Positions 1 to 6,315 of a DNA stretch of 64,000 bases are shown one piece after another. Each line of letters begins with the position of its first letter. Within the stretch, counting starts at the first letter, position 1. The notes beneath the pieces are model-generated. The model had not been told where the DNA came from. It saw only the letters and a list, made by a program, of their open reading frames with translations, and searched no databases. A program made the position numbers and the translations under genes. The stretch is from Azotobacter chroococcum (GTDB lineage Bacteria; Pseudomonadota; Gammaproteobacteria; Pseudomonadales; Pseudomonadaceae): NCBI RefSeq assembly GCF_004339665.1, contig NZ_SMMU01000005.1, positions 1-64,000 of the forward strand, written 5' to 3'.

Positions 1-68
1 GTAGGGAACGGTTGGTGGAACAATCGGTTTCGTCGGACGCGGCCGCGAAACAGAAACCCATGCGACTT

Positions 69-602
69 TCAGGTCGCACTGCCGAAGTAGTACTGGTTGC
101 CCTTCTTCGTCGAGTGCATTTCCGGGTCGCGCTTGCCGTCCTTGTTCTTCGTCGAGCTCGGCGCATGGATCAGGGTGGCGTCGACGATGGTGCCTTGGCG
201 CAGCGACAGTCCGCGCTCGCCCAGGTAGCTGTTGATCACCTCCAGCATGCCTTCGGCCAGTGCGTGCTTCTCCAGCAGGCGGCGGAAGTTGAGGATGGTC
301 GTTTCGTCCGGGATGCGCTCCAGACCCAGGCCGGCGAACTGGCGCAAGAGAGTGGTTTCGTACAGCGCTTCCTCCATCGCCGGATCGCTGTAGCCGAACC
401 AGTTCTGCATCAGGTGCACGCGCAGCATGGCTGCCAGCGGGTAGGCGGGCCGACCGCCTTCGCCCTTCGGGTAGTGAGGCTCGATCAGGGCGATCAGCCC
501 AGACCACGGCACCACCTGGTCCATTTCGAGCAGGAAGCGCTCGCGGCGGGTCTGCTTGCGCTTGCCGGCGTACTCGGCGTCGGCGAAGGACAACTGCTTC
601 AT
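69..602 (-). pseudogene. IS5-family transposase, N-terminal fragment
   Basis: The 177-residue reading frame matches the N-terminal half of an IS5-type transposase. It shows the DUF772-like helical region (MLRVHLMQNWFGYSDPAMEE, DETTILNFRRLLE) and then the start of the DDE catalytic fold (TIVDATLI, with the first catalytic Asp). Homology stops after KGNQYYFG, near position 80, and the frame then ends in three unrelated residues. The second Asp and the Glu of the catalytic triad are therefore missing and the protein cannot be an active transposase. A perfect 6-bp inverted repeat, TGCGAC-N6-GTCGCA (61-78), lies at the break. No clear terminal inverted repeat was found. The start at 602 has no good ribosome binding site. 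Confidence 0.85.
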
Positions 603-716
603 CGGGAAAATCGGGCAAGGGGACGGACGTATTTCACCAGAACCGGGAAGTCTTTTTCAGGATTTCCTCAGGCCCTACGAGCTGGCCGCCCTGGCCTGAT
701 CACCTGCCCCTACCGA

Positions 717-960
717 TCAAGCCGCCCTCGAGGCGGCTTTTCTTTGTCCGCTTGCCAACTCCTCGTAGTCTCGGCTTAGCCGTCCGAGTCCGATCAACCA
801 GCTGAGGCTGCGCTCGACTATCCAGCGGCGGGCAACAGGATGAAGTCTTTCTTCGCCTCCGTGTGCTTGATAGCTTTCAGCTATTCCATGTTCTTCCAGC
901 CGCTGGACGGTCAATTTGCCGTTGGCGCGTGCCGGATAGATATGGAAGCAGGCGCGATGG
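717..960 (-). pseudogene. IS5/IS427-type transposase, C-terminal remnant
   Basis: On the minus strand, 756-839 encodes ARRWIVERSLSWLIGLGRL followed by SRDYEEL. This is the characteristic C-terminal block of IS427-group IS5-family transposases (RRWVVERTFAWL...RRLxxDYE), which contains the catalytic Glu. The residues encoded upstream to about 960 are only vaguely transposase-like, and beyond that the frame runs into the 3' end of the ferritin-like gene. No start codon or complete gene can be assigned. This is a different insertion sequence from the N-terminal fragment at 69-602. Together they mark this edge as a site of past insertions. The upstream limit is approximate. Confidence 0.65.
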
Positions 961-999
961 GGCTGTTCGCCTTGGCCAGTACCCTGGACATAGCGGATA

Positions 1000-1722
1000 T
1001 CAGACCTGGCGCATGACCTCCATAGCCAGCCAGTTTCGCACCGTTTCCAGATGCATTTGTTCCTGTGCCAAGGCTTTGTTGAAGGAGTCGGCAATCTCAT
1101 TCTGGCCGCTGGTCTCGGCTAGCCGGATCAGTAATTCCCAGCCGGCATTGTCGGTCAGCTCGGCGGTCAGCAGGGCATTGAGCGATTGCGCCAGGTTGGT
1201 CCGTGGGTCACTGACCACCTGAAGTATGCCAGCAGCCGACACACCCACTACATCGGCACAAGGCGTCATCGCCGTCGGATCTGCTCCCAGCCTTTCCAGA
1301 GCCCCTTCAAGCAGCTTGAAATGCTCCGCCTCTTCATCATGGAAGTTTTGCAAAGTCTCGAGCATATCTTCCGTATCCACATCTTCAATGGCCTGCACCT
1401 TTGCCATCAGAGCTTCATAGAGGCGGGTACCGCTCCGCTCAAAAGCCAGGCGCTCGCCAAGCTTGTCGATCAATACTTCCGGGTTGACTCCAACCAGCGT
1501 GTTCAGCGCGGTCTTGAGCATGCCCTTAGTCGAGCCGGGCAGCGGCACCGAACCGATGGTCTCGGCTTCGGACGCCAGCTCGGTACGTTCCAGCGCGAGC
1601 CTTTGCTCGTTGCCTGGAACATCCGGTAGTACCTCCTGAGAGGCCTTGATCTGTTGCTCGCTGTCCAGTGGCGACAGCCGTGCGCCAGTGTGGTTGAGTC
1701 CGATCTGGGTAGCGTTCTGCAT
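1000..1722 (-). CDS. ferritin-like domain protein (240 aa)
   Basis: The protein is a ferritin/rubrerythrin-type four-helix bundle. Candidate di-metal ligands occur in order: Glu in AFERSG, EExEH in HDEEAEHF, Glu in LTAELTDNAGWE, and ExxH in AQEQMH. This pattern is typical of di-iron or di-manganese ferritin-like proteins, and about 80 N-terminal residues precede the bundle. No signal peptide or membrane segment is visible, so it should be cytoplasmic. The start at 1722 has a GAGGAG ribosome binding site and lies 11 bp after the stop of the longer ferritin-like gene 1734-2903, so the two form an operon. Related genes often occur with catalase or other stress genes, so a role in metal storage or peroxide defence is an inference. 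The substrate is unknown. Confidence 0.72.
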   Translation of the reverse strand: MQNATQIGLNHTGARLSPLDSEQQIKASQEVLPDVPGNEQRLALERTELASEAETIGSVPLPGSTKGMLKTALNTLVGVNPEVLIDKLGERLAFERSGTRLYEALMAKVQAIEDVDTEDMLETLQNFHDEEAEHFKLLEGALERLGADPTAMTPCADVVGVSAAGILQVVSDPRTNLAQSLNALLTAELTDNAGWELLIRLAETSGQNEIADSFNKALAQEQMHLETVRNWLAMEVMRQV

Positions 1723-1733
1723 GACCGCTCTCC

Positions 1734-2903
1734 TCAGGAGGCTTTAAGGTTAAGTTCCGTACCCGGCGCCCATTGGTAACCGGCCGAGACGGTTTCGGCG
1801 GGGACACCCGCCGAATTAAGCTGGTTGCGATAATCGGGGCTCGCTTCACCCTCGTTCCGACGATCCACATATTCGTTGCCCTTGGCGCGCAGGTCGACCT
1901 CATCGGCGAGCACCTGGCGCACGAACTTTCGCTGGCTCTTGAATTCGACCATTTGGGGCAACGGACCGGTGAGGATTTCTCCGGCGTCGCGCCGTTCGTA
2001 CCGCTCGAATAACTCGGAAACCAGATTGAGGTGGCCCAGTTCGTAGTCGAGGAAGCGCTCCCAGATCGCCTTGATGCGCGGGTTGGTCTCCTGGTCTACG
2101 CAACTGTAGTAGTTATAGGCCTCCATGGCTTCATGGATCAGCCATTTTTCCAGGAAGCTTTCATTCGGGTCCTGCAACGAGCCGTACTGGGTAACATGCT
2201 GCTCTTCGACCGAGGCAATTTCAGCATAAAGCTGGCGTGCTAGCGGGTCGGCGAAGCTAGGGCCGATATTCATGTAGTAGTCGTGAGTCTGATATTCCGC
2301 CGCCGTAATCATGGCCGCGTGGATCTTGGTGATCAGCGCCGCCGAATCGCGCTGGTAAGCATCGCGTAGATCATCTTCGGGCGCCCGGTGGTGAAAGGTG
2401 GTGGGCCTACCGGGAATGATGTCGGTGTAGCCTTGGAGAATGTTGTTTGCATCCTTGCCCTCCAGCCGGTCGAGCAGAGCCGAATAGCGGTAGAGGTGAT
2501 CGAAATCCTCCAGCAGGCCAAACCGGTAAGTCTGGGCCTGGTAGGCATCGGGTTCGGATTGTGCCACCGCCGCAGTCACCTCGATGGCGACTTGTTCATA
2601 AGCGATCGTGGTCTCGAGCGGCGAATGATCGGCGGAAAGCAGCCAGTTGACCATGGTGGCCTGGTGCTGCTCAGCACGGCGCACCTCGGCCAAGGACAGG
2701 CGCAGTTCGCCATGGAAGCGCGCGCCGATGTGCTTGAGACGCAGGGCATCGAGTTCGATGCCGTTCATCAGAATGATGCGAACACGCGTAAACGCATCGT
2801 CATCCAGTTTGCTGATGGGTTTGCCGGCCATCTCCCTCCAAGTGAACTTCTGTTTCTCCAAGGGACAACCTTTGGCGTCGAGTAGACTAGTCAGGGTTTC
2901 CAT
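1734..2903 (-). CDS. large ferritin-like domain protein (389 aa)
   Basis: This is the first gene of a two-gene operon. I place the start at 2903, where a strong AGGAGG precedes METLTSLL; the open frame continues upstream without a better site. The protein carries repeated helical segments with Glu/His patterns of the ferritin-like superfamily: ERxxH-like RRAEQHQATMVNWLL near residue 75, TAAEYQTHDYYMN and ASVEEQHVTQYGSLQ in the middle, HEAMEAYNYYSC, and YELGHLNLVSELFERY. It therefore probably contains two ferritin-like bundles or one extended bundle. No secretion signal is seen. The partner gene downstream encodes a shorter ferritin-like protein, so the products may form a complex or act together. 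The activity is not known; oxidative or desiccation stress is a guess from the family. Confidence 0.7.
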   Translation of the reverse strand: METLTSLLDAKGCPLEKQKFTWREMAGKPISKLDDDAFTRVRIILMNGIELDALRLKHIGARFHGELRLSLAEVRRAEQHQATMVNWLLSADHSPLETTIAYEQVAIEVTAAVAQSEPDAYQAQTYRFGLLEDFDHLYRYSALLDRLEGKDANNILQGYTDIIPGRPTTFHHRAPEDDLRDAYQRDSAALITKIHAAMITAAEYQTHDYYMNIGPSFADPLARQLYAEIASVEEQHVTQYGSLQDPNESFLEKWLIHEAMEAYNYYSCVDQETNPRIKAIWERFLDYELGHLNLVSELFERYERRDAGEILTGPLPQMVEFKSQRKFVRQVLADEVDLRAKGNEYVDRRNEGEASPDYRNQLNSAGVPAETVSAGYQWAPGTELNLKAS

Positions 2904-3728
2904 TTGGGCCTCCTGAGGATTGAGAGAGGCAGTTATCAGCCTCCCCCGAGTTGACTCGAAACCGTGTGGCATGGTTGCAGTTGCACGATAAGCGGAGGGA
3001 CAGCGGAGCATGCTTCCGCATGCCTTCTCTAACTCCGAGCCAGACCCTAGCCTGGCGGATTGGACCCCGCGCGCGCAGTTGTCCCCCCACGGCACCTGCG
3101 GGCTAAAGGAGTCGCTTTTTCTTCAGACCTTCGGTGCAGCGCAGGGCAAGCAGGCTGGGCGCTGTGTGGGGGGCATTGGTGGCGAGGAAAGCCTTCGTAT
3201 CCCTTCACGGTGAGGGGCTGGACGCTCAAGGCAGAAAGCGACAGGAGCAGGCTGAGAGCCATTTTTCAGGACGGCGCCGGAAAAAGGTTAGACGGTTAGA
3301 AAAGCAGTTTTGCACTGCTGAAACCCGCATGGCACTAGGGCTACAGCCATGACCTTGAGAGAGTTAGAAATGGTTAGAAGAAAGGTAGTTTCACTCTAAG
3401 TCATTGATTTATAAGGACTCAGAGAAACGAGTTTCTAACCTTATGAAAAGGTAAGTTCCTAACCCGTTTCTAACCTTTTGCAGAATCGCTGCAGGCCGCG
3501 TCGACTGTAGCTTTCAGGCGTTTTTAATCGGCAGATAACCTTTCTAATCTTTTTCCGATGCCGAACTGAAAAATGCTATGGCGCATATGGCGAGTATCGT
3601 CTCTAGGGGGATCGCTCTCTTCCATTTGCACTCGATGCACTCACGCACTCGCGCTATCAAACGGACCCCCAAACGGCCCCCAGTGATCGACACTTTGCAG
3701 CGAATCAGACTGGAGGCCTTGAGAAATC
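2904..3728. other. intergenic region without a recognised gene
   Basis: About 825 bases between the ferritin-like operon and tRNA-Gly hold no convincing gene; the small frames on both strands look random. The part next to 2904 must contain the operon promoter on the minus strand, but no clear -35/-10 pair stands out. A 6-bp hairpin with a TTCC loop lies at 3008-3023. The stretch 3286-3550 is AT-richer and carries the GGTTAGAA repeats described separately. The last 150 bases, flanking the 3' end of the tRNA, look like the outside of an old attachment site for an integrative element, although no integrase gene remains. Confidence 0.5.
3286..3475. repeat. array of GGTTAGAA direct and inverted repeats
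   Basis: Octamers close to GGTTAGAA occur at 3286-3293 (GGTTAGAC), 3294-3301, 3362-3369 (AGTTAGAA) and 3372-3379. The inverse, TTCTAACC, occurs at 3433-3440, 3457-3464 (TCCTAACC) and 3468-3475, with a degenerate copy at 3542-3549. Four forward copies face three inverted copies around a centre near 3405. Such spacing is typical of a multi-site protein binding region, for example integrase arm sites or excisionase sites of an element integrated in the adjacent tRNA gene. That reading is inference. Confidence 0.6.
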
Positions 3729-3802
3729 TGGAGCGGGCGAAGGGAATCGAACCCTCGTCATGAGCTTGGGAAGCTCAGGTAATGCCATTATACGACGCCC
3801 GC
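3729..3802 (-). tRNA. tRNA-Gly (anticodon CCC)
   Basis: The minus strand folds as a complete cloverleaf of 74 nt including an encoded CCA. The acceptor stem is GCGGGCG/CGCCCGC with discriminator T. The anticodon stem is TGAGC/GCTCA around the loop TTCCCAA, giving anticodon CCC, which reads GGG codons. The T arm holds GGTTCGATTCC. The tRNA stands alone. Its 3' end faces the repeat array at 3286-3475, which fits the common use of tRNA 3' ends as integration targets. Confidence 0.96.
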
Positions 3803-4078
3803 GAGCGGTGCCTTTTTACCAGAAGCAGGCTGGCAGGTGAAGCGCAATCTTTCTTTGCCAGCTTTGCCAGCGAGGCTTTCCCACCGCCAGCCCTAGCGTT
3901 CTCCCCGGCCCGAGTGGCCTACCGGTCGATAACCGCACACTTTGTTCGTCACCGCCAGCGGACTCCGCAACCCACGGGAAGCCCCTGCCGTCGGGGGTTG
4001 CAGGCCCTGTCCGGCCGGCACGTCCGCAGTCGCCCCACCACCACGCTCCCTGGGGCGGCTCCCGGTGGATTGACCAAA

Positions 4079-4096
4079 TTAACCATACGGTACATT
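4079..4096 (+). promoter_or_regulatory. candidate operator upstream of aroQ (shared with quiC)
   Basis: TTAACCATACGGTACATT matches TTAACCAGTTGGTACATT (minus strand, 8338-8355, upstream of quiC) at 15 of 18 positions; only the three central bases differ. Both copies point toward the gene they precede. The likely binding protein is the TetR regulator at 5554-6255. The site overlaps the probable aroQ core promoter. Confidence 0.6.
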
Positions 4097-4120
4097 TTAG
4101 CCGTGCACCTCCAATTACCT

Positions 4121-4128
4121 AATAACAA
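4121..4128 (+). promoter_or_regulatory. A-rich Crc/Hfq-type motif at the aroQ ribosome binding site
   Basis: AATAACAA fits the AANAANAA catabolite-activity motif bound by Hfq with Crc in pseudomonads. It lies directly before the GGAG (4130-4133) of aroQ, where binding would block translation. The inference rests on motif and position only. Confidence 0.45.
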
Positions 4129-4139
4129 TGGAGAATCGT

Positions 4140-4583
4140 GTGACACACACAGTCCTCGTGCTCAACGGCCCCAATCTCAACCTGCTCGGCACACGCGAGC
4201 CGGCCACCTACGGGCGGGAAACCCTGGCCGACATCGCCGACTTCTGCGCACGCACCGCCGAGGAATGCGGTCTGGCCGTGGAATTCCGCCAGACCAACCA
4301 TGAGGGCGAGCTGATCGAGTGGATCCACCTGGCCCGCGGTCGCTGCGCCGGCATTCTGATCAATCCCGCCGCCTGGACGCACACCTCGGTCGCCATCCGT
4401 GACGCCCTGCTCGCCAGCGAACTGCCGGTCATCGAGGTTCATCTGTCCAACGTGCACAAGCGCGAGCCCTTCCGCCACCGCTCCTTCGTGTCGGACATCG
4501 CCGTCGGTGTGATCTGCGGCCTCGGCAGCCATGGCTACCGCATGGCCCTGCAGCATTTCAGTCAGCTTCTGAAGAAGGATTGA
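4140..4583 (+). CDS. aroQ: type II 3-dehydroquinate dehydratase
   Basis: The enzyme interconverts 3-dehydroquinate and 3-dehydroshikimate. It has the family length (147 aa) and the motifs [13 protein letters not shown], the catalytic Tyr24 in the lid loop (ATYG), and the catalytic His101 in EVHLSN. I choose the GTG at 4140 because GGAG at 4130-4133 is 6 nt upstream; the in-frame ATG at 4128 overlaps that site. The gene is followed 4 bp later by an aroE homologue, and quiC is nearby, so a catabolic role in quinate/shikimate use is more likely than a biosynthetic one. A shared operator and a Crc-type motif upstream support induced, catabolite-controlled expression. Biosynthetic copies are expected elsewhere in the genome. 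Confidence 0.93.
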   Translation: MTHTVLVLNGPNLNLLGTREPATYGRETLADIADFCARTAEECGLAVEFRQTNHEGELIEWIHLARGRCAGILINPAAWTHTSVAIRDALLASELPVIEVHLSNVHKREPFRHRSFVSDIAVGVICGLGSHGYRMALQHFSQLLKKD

Positions 4584-4587
4584 GCCC

Positions 4588-5442
4588 ATGATCGCCAAAC
4601 CAAACAGCATCCTCGCCGGCCTGATCGGCGCCGGCATCCAGGCCTCGCGCACCCCGGCCATGCACGAGCACGAGGGCGACTCCCAGGGCATCCGTTGCCT
4701 GTACCGGCTGATCGATCTGGACAAGCTCGGCCTGAGCAGCGAAGCCCTGCCGGAACTGCTGAGCGCCGCCGAACGCATGGGCTTCACCGGCCTGAACATC
4801 ACCTTCCCCTGCAAGCAGGCGGTCATCCCGCTGCTCGACGAGCTGTCGGCGGAGGCCCGCGGCATCGGCGCGGTCAACACCGTGGTGTTCAAGGACGGCA
4901 AGCGCATCGGCCACAACACCGACTGCCTGGGCTTTGCCGAGGGCTTCCGCCGTGGCCTGCCGGGCGTGGCGCGCGAGCGCGTGGTGCAGATAGGCGCCGG
5001 CGGCGCCGGAGCCGCGGTGGCCCATGCCCTGCTGCAGGCCGGCGTGCGCCAGCTGACCGTCTTCGATGTGGAGCCGAGCCGCGCCGCCGACCTGGCCGCC
5101 AACCTCAACGCCAGCTTCGGCGCCGGCCGCGCGGCCGCCGGCAGCGACCTGCCCGCGGCCATGGCCGAGGCCCAGGGTCTGGTCAACACCACGCCGGTGG
5201 GGATGGCCAAGCTGCCCGGCATGCCGCTGCCGGCCGAGCTGCTGCATGCCGACCTGTGGGTGGCGGAGATCATCTACTTCCCGCTGGAAACCGAGCTGCT
5301 GCGCACCGCCCGCGCCCTCGGCTGCCTGACCCTCGATGGCAGCAACATGGCGGTGTTCCAGGCGGTCAAGGCGTTCGAGCTGTTCAGCGGCGCCCAGGCC
5401 GATGCCGGACGGATGATGGCGAACTTCGCCAGCCTCGGCTGA
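4588..5442 (+). CDS. shikimate/quinate dehydrogenase family protein (AroE-like)
   Basis: This 284-aa member of the AroE family oxidises or reduces the shikimate/3-dehydroshikimate or quinate/3-dehydroquinate pair. Visible features are the substrate loop SRTPAMHEHEG (residues 20-30), catalytic Lys76 in NITFPCKQ, Asp112 in HNTDCLGF, the nucleotide motif GAGGAGAA near 137, and NTTPVGM. After the second beta strand it has Asp160 (VFDVEP) instead of the NRT motif of NADP-type AroE. This suggests NAD use and so a catabolic dehydrogenase. The variant substrate loop also differs from the usual biosynthetic SxSPxxHN. It forms an operon with aroQ (4-bp gap, ribosome binding site AAGGA). The preferred substrate, shikimate or quinate, cannot be read from sequence alone. 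Confidence 0.86.
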   Translation: MIAKPNSILAGLIGAGIQASRTPAMHEHEGDSQGIRCLYRLIDLDKLGLSSEALPELLSAAERMGFTGLNITFPCKQAVIPLLDELSAEARGIGAVNTVVFKDGKRIGHNTDCLGFAEGFRRGLPGVARERVVQIGAGGAGAAVAHALLQAGVRQLTVFDVEPSRAADLAANLNASFGAGRAAAGSDLPAAMAEAQGLVNTTPVGMAKLPGMPLPAELLHADLWVAEIIYFPLETELLRTARALGCLTLDGSNMAVFQAVKAFELFSGAQADAGRMMANFASLG

Positions 5443-5454
5443 ATCCGGCCGGAA

Positions 5455-5480
5455 TTGGCCACTGTCCCGGCAGTGGCCAA
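5455..5480 (+). terminator. hairpin after the aroQ-aroE operon
   Basis: A perfect 10-bp stem TTGGCCACTG/CAGTGGCCAA with loop TCCCGG lies 13 bp after the aroE stop. It lacks a T tract on the plus strand, so its strength as an intrinsic terminator is uncertain. It also separates the operon from the convergent TetR gene. Confidence 0.5.
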
Positions 5481-5553
5481 GCCCCCCCGCCCCGCAGCCA
5501 GACAGCCCTATCAGCCGCGCTCCACTTCCTCCGACGGACTGGAAGCCCCCTCC

Positions 5554-6255
5554 CTACGCCCGGATATAGCGAATCACCGCCTCGCAGATCATCTCCCTGT
5601 GCCGTGCCTTGGCCTGCGGTTCGCCGAGATCGACCTGGTGGATGGTCGAGAAGGTGTAGCGGTTGGACACCCGGAAGAAGCAGAACGAGCTGATCAGCAG
5701 GTGCAGGTCGAGTGGATCGATGCCGGCGCGGAACGCCCCGACATCGGCACCGCGCGCGAGGATCGCGGCAATCTGGGTGACGATCGACTTGCTCAGCGAA
5801 CGGATCAGCGGCGACCGGGCAATATGCTCGCCATGGTGGATGTTCTCGATGCTCGCCACCCGGATGAAGTCGACGTTGGCGTCGTGGTGGTCGAAGGTGA
5901 ACTCGACCAGCCGGCGGATGGCCGCCTGCGGGTCCAGTTCGTCGAGGCGAAGCGCGGCTTCGGTGGTGCGGATGTCGCCGTAGAGCTTCTCCAGCACGGC
6001 CAGGTAGAGCTGCTCCTTGCTGCCGAAGTAGTAGTAGATCATCCGTTTTGAGGTGCTGGTGCGCTCGGCGATGGCGTCGACCCGCGCACCGCTCAGCCCC
6101 TGCTCGGCGAACTCGTGGATGGCCGCGAGGAGAATGTCCTGGCGGGTCTTTTCCGGGTTGTTCTTGCGCGGCTGGCGAGGACGCACGGCGGGCTCGGCGA
6201 CAGGCTTGGTGTCCGGCATGGAAAGCGCATCTTTAGGGGGGAAGGATGGCGCCAT
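5554..6255 (-). CDS. TetR family transcriptional regulator
   Basis: The N-terminal HTH is clear: TRQDILLAAIHEFAEQGLSG, VDAIAERTSTSKRMIYYYFGSK. A helical ligand-binding domain of about 140 residues follows, and the protein ends in VIRYIRA. It lies between the convergent aroQ-aroE operon and quiC on the same strand as quiC, but a terminator at 6279-6306 separates it from quiC, so it has its own transcription. The matching 18-bp elements upstream of aroQ and quiC are the natural targets, and the inducer would be a hydroaromatic acid or protocatechuate. The start could also be the ATG at 6219 (MPDTKPVAEP); neither site has a strong Shine-Dalgarno. The regulatory assignment is inference from position. 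Confidence 0.85.
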   Translation of the reverse strand: MAPSFPPKDALSMPDTKPVAEPAVRPRQPRKNNPEKTRQDILLAAIHEFAEQGLSGARVDAIAERTSTSKRMIYYYFGSKEQLYLAVLEKLYGDIRTTEAALRLDELDPQAAIRRLVEFTFDHHDANVDFIRVASIENIHHGEHIARSPLIRSLSKSIVTQIAAILARGADVGAFRAGIDPLDLHLLISSFCFFRVSNRYTFSTIHQVDLGEPQAKARHREMICEAVIRYIRA

Positions 6256-6278
6256 TATTCATGGCCGCACCGCAGGAG

Positions 6279-6306
6279 AAAAGCCACGGCGGGAAAGCGC
6301 CGTGGC
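6279..6306 (-). terminator. intrinsic terminator of quiC
   Basis: On the minus strand a 9-bp stem GCCACGGCG/CGCCGTGGC with loop CTTTCC is followed by TTTT (6279-6282). It begins 10 bp after the quiC stop and separates quiC from the downstream TetR gene. Confidence 0.75.
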
Positions 6307-6315
6307 CTTACCGCC

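Larger units (their letters stand above)
3803..4139. other. intergenic region between tRNA-Gly and aroQ
   Basis: This divergent spacer should contain the tRNA promoter (minus strand) and the aroQ promoter (plus strand). For aroQ, TTGACC at 4070-4075 could serve as a -35, with a -10 inside 4091-4098; the TetR-type operator candidate at 4079-4096 lies across that interval, where a bound repressor would block transcription. No gene is recognised in the GC-rich part 3840-4060. Confidence 0.45.

Noticed and set aside
3008..3023. GCATGC-TTCC-GCATGC hairpin upstream of the ferritin-like operon
   Set aside because: It has only 6 bp, no extension of the stem and no T tract. It could be chance.
3578..3763. 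Small plus-strand frame ending in AKGIEPSS
   Set aside because: The end is the antisense of tRNA-Gly, a known source of false proteins. No ribosome binding site was seen. The flank may instead be an old attachment site.
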